Assembly (NCBI GenBank): GCA_009746045.1
Contig: RPFO01000253.1
Location: forward strand, 3,478,636 to 3,542,635
DNA from: Mesostigma viride
Lineage: Eukaryota; Streptophyta; Mesostigmatophyceae; Mesostigmatales; Mesostigmataceae
Direction of reading: 5' to 3'
Length of the DNA stretch: 64,000 nt
The first letter of the stretch is position 1, and the number at the start of each line of letters is the position of its first letter. A program made the translations under genes and the position numbers. Shown piece after piece: positions 10,608-45,437 of this stretch. The notes beneath the pieces were generated by a model, which was not told the origin of the DNA, ran no database searches, and saw nothing but the letters and a program-made list of their open reading frames with translations.

Positions 10608-10880
10608 AAGGAGACTCGAGGCCTGTCGTTGGAAACGCCGGCGGGCGTATCTGTGATGAGGAGGGGGATCGCCAGCGGGAGGGAGGCTCGCGGCCTGTTA
10701 CTGGAAACGCCGGCGGGCGTATCTGTGATGAGGAGGGGGATCGCCAGCAGGAAGGAGGCTCGCGGCCTGTTACTGGAAACGCCGGCGGGCGTATCTGTGA
10801 TGAGGATGGGGATCGCCAGCAGGAAGCAGGCTCGCGGCCTGTTACTGGTAGCGCCGGCGGGCGTTCCCGATTTACGGGAG
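10608..10880 (+). repeat. Four 72-bp units with inverted-orientation dyads
   Basis: Units of exactly 72 bp carry the dyad on the opposite strand at 10631-10651, 10703-10723, 10775-10795 and 10847-10867. Because 72 is a multiple of three, one + frame stays open across all four units (a ~24-residue repeat containing ETPAGVSVM). It could be translated, but it starts with no good ATG context and I treat it as non-coding. The array ends about 30 bases before the start of gene H. Confidence 0.85.
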
Positions 10881-10897
10881 GCGGTCGTGTCCGACAG

Positions 10898-11278
10898 ATG
10901 GGAATGAGGCCTCGTCAGGATTCATGGGGACCCCCGGTTGAGGGGACCCCCGCCCTCGCCTCGGTTTCTTTGGGTCTGGGTGACGATCCCGTACCGTCGT
11001 CAGGAAGGACGGTTGTGATGACTTTGCCCCCCCGCTCGACGGGGATGGAGCAATGCCCGAACACGATACTGCTGAATGAGGATGACGATCCGGAGCCGTC
11101 GGCTGACACGGATTTTGTTGCGAGCACCCCACTGCAGAAGAGGGTATTGGAGGCTCGTAACGTGGAGGGTCCGCCGAAAGTCTCAGGTGGAGGGCCGGCG
11201 TTTGCCGGATTGATGCGCCCGACTGAGGTGGTCGATGTTGAGGCGCCGCCAGGGACATCGGCCGACACTATACATTGA
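10898..11278 (+). CDS. Gene H: 126-aa Pro/Asp-rich protein, unknown function
   Basis: The ATG at 10898 directly follows CGACAG, as in genes D, E and F. The product starts MGMRPRQDSWG. It is rich in Pro, Gly, Asp and Thr and probably largely disordered, with a short possible helix near residues 76-92. A decayed dyad-like sequence sits inside the frame at about 11198-11218. The stop at 11278 is followed by AATAAA near 11350, a plausible polyadenylation signal. It could instead be a 3' exon of gene G joined through a splice in the low-complexity region, although the frames differ. Confidence 0.45.
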   Translation: MGMRPRQDSWGPPVEGTPALASVSLGLGDDPVPSSGRTVVMTLPPRSTGMEQCPNTILLNEDDDPEPSADTDFVASTPLQKRVLEARNVEGPPKVSGGGPAFAGLMRPTEVVDVEAPPGTSADTIH

Positions 11279-11448
11279 TGGATCTTCGATCGACCAAGGA
11301 TGCCCTTCCACGCTCCAACGGTACATTCGGCCGGTAAATTTCATTTTCAATAAACGAGTTTAATAAGTACCTTAATATATATTTCTACATAAGTTTTTTT
11401 GCATCAGTCCATGGCTTCATTGATTTCTCACACGACCCTTCCGTATTC

Positions 11449-12171
11449 ATGTTAATTGGCATGTGCTTACGTGCAGGGAAAGGCGAAGAAGAAACTCCAG
11501 TTCGGTTTCCCCGTGGATCCGCGTCTGGGACTGTGTCCAGAGAGGCCGGCCGTGTTGTTGGCCAGGCCGCGGTCGGCGAACCAGTTGCACAACCGGGGGC
11601 GGGAGGGGACGAGCTCCCACCCAACGCACCAACTCACGCACCAGCCTTACCGTGCGGTCAGCCAGAAAAAACGTACGAAGAGTTGATGGCAGAGGCGGCG
11701 GCTGCGCAGGGGCAGAAGGCAAAACGTCGGGGAGGGGGCAGGCGAGGGGCGGGGCAGGAGACGGAGGGTGCCGACGAACCTGCACAGCCGCAGAAGGGTG
11801 GTGGTCAGGGCAGAGATGCGACGGCCGAAAACCGAATCAGGGACGTTCGGCCGGACGTCCGGATGCGCTTTATGGATGGCGCGAAACTGAGTCGCGGAGG
11901 TTGGAGTTCGAAATGGGTAGACGACGTGTGCATAAACTGGGAGCACAAGTACCCCAAGAAGGAAGATTTTCCGCTCTTTGGCACCCTCCTGGGCAAAGAG
12001 AGGGAGAAGGTGGTGTTCAGATGGTTTGATGAAGGGCACGACCTCGGTTGGAGTAATGAGTGCGAGCAAAAGTTTCGTTTCCCTCTGAAGTTCGCTAGAG
12101 AACATGTTACTCTCCTGAAGGAAGGCGCCAGCTGGGACAACATTCCTTCATATCGACCTGGCAAGCGATGA
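11449..12171 (+). CDS. Gene I: 240-aa protein, unknown function
   Basis: The frame is open from the ATG at 11449 (a second at 11461). A GTGCAG acceptor-like site ends at about 11476, so the true exon may start there and the first residues are uncertain. The N-terminal half is Arg/Gly/Pro/Ala-rich with a basic run (residues about 85-100). The C-terminal ~100 residues look folded: Trp-rich, with W-x2-KWVDDV, WEHKYPKKEDFP and FRWFDEGHDLGW. No family is recognised. It is the last gene of the island; the next 700 bp are AT-rich. Confidence 0.55.
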   Translation: MLIGMCLRAGKGEEETPVRFPRGSASGTVSREAGRVVGQAAVGEPVAQPGAGGDELPPNAPTHAPALPCGQPEKTYEELMAEAAAAQGQKAKRRGGGRRGAGQETEGADEPAQPQKGGGQGRDATAENRIRDVRPDVRMRFMDGAKLSRGGWSSKWVDDVCINWEHKYPKKEDFPLFGTLLGKEREKVVFRWFDEGHDLGWSNECEQKFRFPLKFAREHVTLLKEGASWDNIPSYRPGKR

Positions 12172-12888
12172 TGGGCGAGGACTTTGCACGAAATCGCGTT
12201 TTGCACGTAATTGCCCACCGCAACGTGGAGAAATGCAGATGTACATAGTAGTTGGATCAGTTACCGTGACTTTGGGCAGTTTAGTAGTTGGGGTGACGTG
12301 TCCAATGTATATATGGTGGGGCGCGTCCAAGGGGGTCCACGCTGATTGAGCACTTGCATGTGTTCTTTCAACATATTCGGACATGTATGAAATGAATAAA
12401 TTGTTTGGACGATTGCAAATTGATTGATTGAAGAATGAGATACCATTAATAATTGAAAAATGTAAAACCTCATTGTGAATTTGTACTTCAAACTTTCACA
12501 TGCATGCCCCAAATTGTGCATTTGTGCAGGTTTTAATTATGAGAAGTAGCATTTCTCTACAAATATTGAGAAATTTAGGGGCACTTGGGGTTGTTGGCCA
12601 TGTTCATTCATGATAAAATGGACTTTTTATGCTGTAAAATCATATTCCACTAGTCCAAAACGCTGCTTTCATGACGTCAAAAGTACCAGCAATGGCCCTA
12701 GGTTGGAGCAGTAGATGTTGGGGACGCCCCCCAAGTCTGTGGGGGCTCCGCGTGTGACCGTGTATTCATAGCGATTCGGGCCGCGGTGCCCACAACCCTG
12801 TAACTAGGACCTAGATAGCTTACACAATCCATTCCTTAAACTCCAATTATGGTATTAATGCACCTTGTGGCTTGCATTTAAGTCTCAC
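12172..12888. other. AT-rich region with no recognised gene
   Basis: Long A/T-rich stretches (about 12360-12660) are followed by a short C-run/G-run inverted sequence near 12726-12746. No dyad motif, long ORF or repeat family is seen. The right limit of the island probably lies here, but no terminal repeat or target-site duplication is visible. Confidence 0.5.
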
Positions 12889-13111
12889 AATCGTTTATGC
12901 CCTGATCACGCAGGATGCTTCCGTCCCCACCGTCTAGGTCATCTAGTCGCTCTTAGCGTTAGCAAGCCATATCTCAACGAACAAGGCTACACATTTCCAT
13001 CTCCATGCATATCCATGATCATGAACGACTCGAAAGCGCGGATAAGATAATGGCATGCTCGAGCTACCATGGTCCGGATTCTCCAGATTTCTGGCCTGCG
13101 CTTGTTGTCTC
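12889..13111 (-). mobile_element. Dispersed repeat copy 1 (minus strand)
   Basis: Read on the minus strand this segment matches 43987-44215 at roughly three of four bases by eye, starting with GAGACAAC and continuing through GAATCCGGACCATGGTAGCTC. Both copies keep an open frame with shared peptides ENPDHGSSS and WRWKCVALF. A shorter third copy lies at 53189-53245. This is probably an old degenerate transposable element; the class is unknown and no terminal repeats are visible. Confidence 0.7.
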
Positions 13112-14062
13112 ATTGATATTACCGATACCCCCCCCTTCCGGGGGAAGCATGTAGCTGCCAACCATGGTACCAAATTCCCCCCAAAACATACACAGGCTTC
13201 CTGGCACAAGTTGCACTGTAAAAGTAATGTCACAACAAGCGAGATGGGGTACCAAACTACCATTCATCCCAGTTGACTGGTGTGGCAATCAAGCTGAAAA
13301 TCAACCCACACTGGCCGCCTGGCTAAATTTGCCTTGCCCGCATGCACCTTGGACTCCTTGCTGCTTTCCCACTCGCACAGCGCATCTGCCGTCGCCATGT
13401 AGCTGCATGATGACTTTTCCTCTTGGATGTAACATTCCAATGGAAGCCTGCCATCAGGCATATAAATATATTAGTGGCAGCAACCTGAAAACGAATCTGG
13501 CCATCATCACCTGGGGTGATCCTCGTTGTACCCATTAGAAGACCATCCCAGGTTGCCCAAGCTACTAAGAAATAAATATTCACAGCAATTAGTAGCTCTC
13601 ATGAAGTTCAACACTCCAGATACTCTTCCAAGATTTCATTCTGGTTGTGGTACATGGCATGTATGCCAGTCCATTCTCATGGCATAGAACCTGCAAGGGC
13701 ACGTTGCCAGCTTTTCCGCGCCTTTATCAGCCCGAACCCGAGCGCCCTAGCCAAGTCAAATGGGCTTAACCAGGTGACAGCAGGTGCCAAGTCCACTTGA
13801 CCCGTCACGGGTGTGCCGGGTTAAGAGAGAAGTGGACACAAAGACACAGGGTCTAAGCGTACAGCAACCGGAGGAACCCATCATGTGGGTAACTAGGCCC
13901 AAGCACCGCCAGCCTATACACCTAACCCATGCCGTCCCAGAAGGAAGAAACTGGAAGTCGTGCCAGTTGCAGCAGTTCTTAACCGAAACTGAACCCGCGG
14001 CCCCTTCCGGTTCGCCCAGGCCCTTGTATAAAGGTTATCAGAACAACGTGTGACAGCCTGCG
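13112..14062. other. No recognised gene; possible intron of the minus-strand gene
   Basis: The region has mixed composition with CCCC-rich stretches. No repeat array or convincing exon was found on either strand. If the minus-strand exon at 14063-14310 belongs to an intact gene, its next exons should lie here or below, but no leucine-rich repeats could be read. Confidence 0.4.
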
Positions 14063-14310
14063 GGTACAACCGGGCCTAGAGGTCTCCGGATGTTCAACCC
14101 TCTAATCAGCACCGGGAGGTCATCGCATCCAGCTTCCTCAAACAGGTCCAAAACCCGCTCCGACAGCTTCCCAGCTTTTATCACCAGCTCGAATAAATCC
14201 AGCACAATGTCCTGGGGCAGACTGGCCAGGCTCTTGTATTTGTGGATGTTCTTCACAATACACTCCGCGCTGAGCCGCGCCAAGCTGGGCGGCGAGTTTT
14301 TACCAGGCAT
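14063..14310 (-). CDS. First exon of a probable LRR/RNI-like protein
   Basis: The minus-strand frame from the ATG at 14310 encodes about 80 residues, with segments SLARLSAECIVKNI, SLASLPQDIVLDLFELVI and KLSERVLDLFEEAG. This pattern (conserved Cys-helix, LP-x-D/E-hydrophobic helix, L-x-L) resembles the N-terminal segment before leucine-rich repeats in F-box/LRR, RNI-like and ZYG11-type proteins. The match is from memory. A possible donor lies near 14063-14070. No downstream LRR exons were found, so the gene may be truncated, or its later exons may be short and hidden. It is divergent from the SelD-fusion gene. Confidence 0.45.
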
Positions 14311-15230
14311 AATTCGTGTAAGGGAGCCTCCTTTCGAAGATACTGGGGTTCATCCCTGTGTTAGCAGGTCACTCCGTTTAGGGGTAAACTATCAACTGGT
14401 TATTAGTCCAACCTGCAAACACATCCCGCATTGCAGGCAAAATGTGTGCAAGCGTGGCCAAGCCTCGCCACGTTTGGGAACCCTTTGTCTCCTGTAATTT
14501 AACACCCAAAACAAAAGCGACCATACTTGCAAGCCCTCGTGCCTGTTCTGCGCAAAAGCACCATTTTGTCCTTTCACAAAAGCCAATATCCCCAACAAAG
14601 CCGTCCGATATGCAAAAGCCAAAGCCCCAATGTATCTGTCGCAAAATTTGGCGCGGCGGGCGTCAGGTGCCTTTTAGTACCTCGTCAAATTTCATGGAGA
14701 GAACGTGCTATTCGCACTCATTGATCGAGGTAAGCAAGCCCACGACCCATGGTAATTTGAAGCCATCGTCTGTAGAAATTGATTGGGTCAGTCCTGGCGA
14801 GTGGCGACAATCTCATCAATGTTTGTGCTGGAAAAAAGGTAATTCGTAAGGCGAGGGCTCTCTACAGGAATGTGGCAGAAAGTGAGAAAGCGCTGGGCTT
14901 TGTTCGTGGGTTCGTCCCGTCCAAAGTTCCGGGCTTCCGGCCTCGAGTAAAAGGACTTCATGGATCAGAAAAAGATTCTCCGAGGTACAAGCGGTACAGA
15001 TGTTAGCAAGACATACCGTATAAGTGATGACGCCACACTGCCACAGGGCACGAGCCTCACCCCAAACCCCGAGCGACATCAGCTATGGAGTAATCTGTTG
15101 TGGGCAATTCTACGTCATGCCAATCGCCGGCCGTTTAGTGTTGTAACCTGAACGTTGCCTCGAGCATCGACCGCGTAGGTTCAAGCGCGGAAAATATTTT
15201 TTTAGATATATCTGCCACATGCTGGTAGTC
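14311..15230. other. Divergent intergenic region
   Basis: About 0.9 kb separates the minus-strand LRR-like exon from the SelD-fusion start. It should hold both promoters. No TATA box, repeat or convincing ORF stands out. Confidence 0.4.
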
Positions 15231-41334
<26,104 letters not shown>

Positions 41335-41628
41335 GTATCAAAAAGCCGGTGTGGTACCAATGGGATAGAACTAGCCCATGCAGTAATAGCTCGAGGTACT
41401 GCCAAATCACAACTAAAGGAAGTGGTGATTCCGCACGCCCATGACTAGCGGCGTGTTGCGAGCTAAGTGGCTTTATTCGCCGGCACATGCTTGGACTCGA
41501 ATCTTCCCATGCATATTTCAAAAAAACATGATGTAAACCAAGAAATGGCGCGAACGTTCAAAGCCATGCCTTGTCCCTATCCTAATCCATCCCACATCCC
41601 ATCTCAACATGACAGAACATTTCACGAT

Positions 41629-41960
41629 GCAGCGCAACATGACACAACGCGACACAACACCGCACAGCACAGCGCAGCATAACTGGCCATAAGACAACAG
41701 AGCACGACACAGCACAGCACAGCACAGCACAGCACAGCACAGCACAGCACAGCACAGCACAGCACAGCACAGCACAGCACAGCACAGCACAGCACAGCAC
41801 AGCACACCACAGCACAGCACAGCACAGCACAGCACAGCACAGCACAGCACAGCACAGCACAGCACGACACAGCGCAGCTCAACATGGCACAGCACGACGC
41901 GTCACGGCACGAAACAGCACAGCAGGGCACAGCACAGCAGAGCACAGCACCACATCTCGC
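41629..41960 (+). repeat. (AGCAC)n pentanucleotide satellite
   Basis: Pure from about 41708 to 41866, with degenerate ACAGCACG-type flanks on both sides. Confidence 0.93.
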
Positions 41961-43986
41961 AGCAGAGCCCAACTCAACTCAAGTTGACTCGGGTCAGTTC
42001 AGCTCAGCTCAACGCTAATTAACTCTGTTCAACTCTATCCGGCACGCATGCCCTTTCTGCCGTCTATTCAGCCGAACCATTGGTGGATGTCAGAGCATTG
42101 AGTAAGTTTCTCTGCCCACATTTGCTGGCAGGCCCGTTGATGGCATATTCTACTCACCGTCTTATACCTTTTGTTCATGTCATATAAACATATATATATT
42201 TTTGTTGTTCTGCTGCCCCGTCGATGGCATGTACTACTCATCGTCTTGCAGGTGAACGAGTTGCAAGGGGGTCTCAGGGAAAGCATGCCGGTGACACTCA
42301 TGCGGTCCCTGCATCACTGAGCCTTAGTAAAGCTCTCCTTGCTCCAGCGATGATGCTTCAGCTTTCCTTGCACCTTCAACGACGCACAAGGCCTTGCACC
42401 TTCAACGACGCACAAGGCCTCCTTGCATCGTTAAGGAAACCTTGAAGACGGTGGGTTAGCATGGTGTGTAGAGGAGGAGGTTTGGTGCACGACATTGATT
42501 AAGGAAGTGTGAAGCAAGATTCCCAAAGTGCGTGAGGGAGCATGCATGGCTGCTGGACGTCGGGACATTCAATGCCCAGCCCAACCCATGTAGTAAAACC
42601 TGGGATCGCCCAAAGCTGGGAACGCATGGAGCGTTACAGGCCAGGTTTCCTGAATGAGTCACCCTGTGTGTGTGAATCACCTGTGCACAGCGTATTGAAG
42701 CTATGGGGATGCCAGGGCTTGTCTTGTTGAGGATGAGCTTAGCATAACAATGGCAGCTCCTTATTTAGTACGGCGGCGGCCGCAGCTACCTGATTCCCCT
42801 AACTACACGACAGCTTTGCAAGGCAACCCGACAATATCACACGCTATAGGATAATGGGAGCCCTGAGGTGGCCGCCCTGCTTACTAGGCCATGAGCCATG
42901 GAGCAGCTCAATGCCACCACCCGCATAACATGCACCGCTCCCGAGCCCTTCATCATGGCTGCCAGCACAGGGTTCCAGCGCTGGACGCTCAAGGAGCTGC
43001 CTTGGGAGCCCATCTGTTGCCAACCCCGTGTGGCCAACCAGCATCATGCTGAAACCAGCCGTCTTAATTGCCGGGCGATGACCAGCTGGACGCTGGGGAG
43101 GGCCCTACTGGGGCACTGTGCAACAGCGCAACCTGGACCTACCGCTTTGCGACGCAACCACTATTTGAAGAAGGAGCCATTCGTTGGGACTGGCCAGCTC
43201 CCACGCGGTGAGGCACGGATCCCATGCATCCCCCTGCAACAGCTGGCCCAAGGTGCTTGCTAGAGTGGCTGCCCATTATTGTGTGCAAAGGTGTACATAG
43301 GATGTTAACTTTTCGCGTGCTGCTTGATGCAGCCACCATACATGTCGGTGCTTCCTATTCTTCCATGGGGCATGTCAGCAAGGCCTACCTGTCGCGGATC
43401 GCAAGTCACTAGCGGTCCTTTTGCGGCAGATCCATCCCACGTGGGGTGGCCATGCGGATTGTGGGTTCCGGCAGATGGTGAGAGGCAGATCAATGGTGCA
43501 ATATGATGCAGAGCCCGTCTTGAGGCTGTTCAAGTCACCGGATGAGGGAGGCCCTCATATCATCAAGGCTGTTGGTTCTGTGGTATGCACGCATGACACT
43601 ATCATTAAAGATTACAGCACTTGCAGAACATCTTTGATGGAGCCTACCTTGATCTTTTCTTGGTGTGTAGGACTGGGGCGTGCTTCAGGCTGTACAACAA
43701 GCGATGTTTTGACATCACGCATGTGTCCATCCATGATGCATGATCAGGTCGGGCATCGGTGACAGCTCACAATTCATATCTGGACTTAGACATGCTTCTT
43801 TACAGTGTTTGGCGCACATCTAAACATTATTGAAGCTGATGAGAATGATGTGGTGGTTTTATGGAGCTACCATGTGTCTTCATTAAATTCACCCAAATTT
43901 AACATAATTCAAAAAGCTAGTCATGGTCATCATGCGCCCCCGGTAACTACGTGTCTTCATTGAATTCACCCAAACGTAAAATCAAG

Positions 43987-44215
43987 GAGACAACCAGCGC
44001 AGGCTGCAGAAAACTGGAGAATCCGGACCATGGTAGCTCAAGCCTGCTGTTATCTTTTCCGCGTAATTCTCGAGTCGTCCGGGATGATGAATATGAATGG
44101 CGATGGAAATGTGTAGCCTTGTTCATTGAAATTATGGCTGGCTTATACGTGAAGAGCGACGTAGATGACCCAAAGCGTGGGGCCGGAAACAGCTTTCTTG
44201 ATCAGGCCGGGCATG
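43987..44215 (+). mobile_element. Dispersed repeat copy 2 (plus strand)
   Basis: This is homologous to the minus-strand copy at 12889-13111. The longest identical block is GGAGAATCCGGACCATGGTA with CTC; another is GATGGAAATGTGTAGCCTTG. An open frame across it (43951-44229) has ENPDHGSSS and WRWKCVALF, both also in copy 1. It is not simple sequence, so common descent from a mobile element is the best explanation. Confidence 0.7.
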
Positions 44216-45437
44216 TGTTTCGAGCCTAACTGGGCGGGAGTGTCTAGCTACATAGTGGTGAGCACCCATCCACCTGGTTTAGGCCGGCGAGAAAGTAGGG
44301 GGGCATGTGCCTCAGAAGCCTGCACCGTGGTCTGCAGAGCCGTGAGCTGGGTTTGGAGCGACCTTGGTTTCTGGTGGTCTCCTTGGTTCCCCATTGCCTC
44401 CACCGTGTTGAGCGCTGTGGGATCAGCGATGTCACCTGGGCTGCTAATTCTCGGCCAGCGGCCAGGTCACGTGCTCCTCCAGCACTAGCTGGCCGGCGCG
44501 GAGGTCATCCTTGCAGAGGGAGGGAGCCGGTGTGGCGCTGGGTGGGAGGCTGGGTTGAGGAGCGCATCGAGAGTTTCGGGTTCTTTGAGCTGAAAGACGC
44601 TGGAACAAGGATAATCAGGCGAGGACAGCCAATGGCCATTACTTGCGATGGTTAATTGTTGTTTCTGAGAACCAGTTGTACGCCTGCAGGGCATTAAGAA
44701 TGTGCGTACTTTATGGGTCCTCACCTAGGTCAGACATGCCATACCTCGGATCTGTCGGCAGTGTTCAAAGCTACTGAGAAGTCGATTCTGACTTCTAAAG
44801 TGTAGCCTTGCTATAGTTGTTGGCATGCAAGGGAATTACCTTACCCCTTAGTTTGCAAGTTGCTGATCGGATTCAGCACTGCATGCTGGCCGTACCTGAT
44901 TGGGCCAATGATGTTTGGATGAGCCACATGCATCCCCGTTGTGGGTGGCAATGTTGGTTTATTATATAGGAAGATATTCATCATGTAGTTACCCACGCTT
45001 CCGACTACGTAATGGAGGAGTTGAGGCAAAATAACCCTTTGCTCATGAATCCTCTCATCAAGGCTCTCGTGGTCTCGATCGATCTGTCTACTTATTGTCC
45101 TCATCATAATTAGGAGAATAGAGAGGGGTGACGCAGTCCACGAAAGGTTGAAGTCGATCTCGCTGACCACATCTGGTGGACACCGGCGCGAGCATGAGCG
45201 ATGCACCGGTCGGTGTCTCTTCCATCATGCACGCTGAGGAACATTCTACCACTAACCATGGTACGTCCCGTTGAGTAAAAAATCCCAGCATAATATATTA
45301 GCGATTTCGAACAGACCAGGGATTAAAAAATGAATAATTCTTTATAAATGTACACTGCTGTGTTTTGCAAAGGCCGCGTGGCAGTGACGCTCAGAAGTAT
45401 GCGTACACTCCAGAAGGCGCTCAAGAGCTACCGGCTA

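Larger units (their letters stand above)
41335..45437. other. Intergenic region, no recognised gene
   Basis: Between the SelD-fusion stop and the 3' end of the minus-strand DUF2993 gene, which converge. It contains the (AGCAC)n tract, a 25-bp duplication at about 42363-42418 (TTGCACCTTCAACGACGCAC unit) and the dispersed repeat copy at 43987-44215. No convincing exon was found. Confidence 0.5.

Noticed and set aside
10392..10907. 171-codon frame running through the 72-bp dyad array as a gene
   Set aside because: It begins in purine low-complexity DNA without an ATG in good context and stays open because the unit is a multiple of three; gene H is better started at 10898.
13700..14060. tRNA-like segment near 13790-13830
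   Set aside because: No acceptor stem or T-arm could be paired by eye; no tRNA or rRNA gene was found anywhere in the window.
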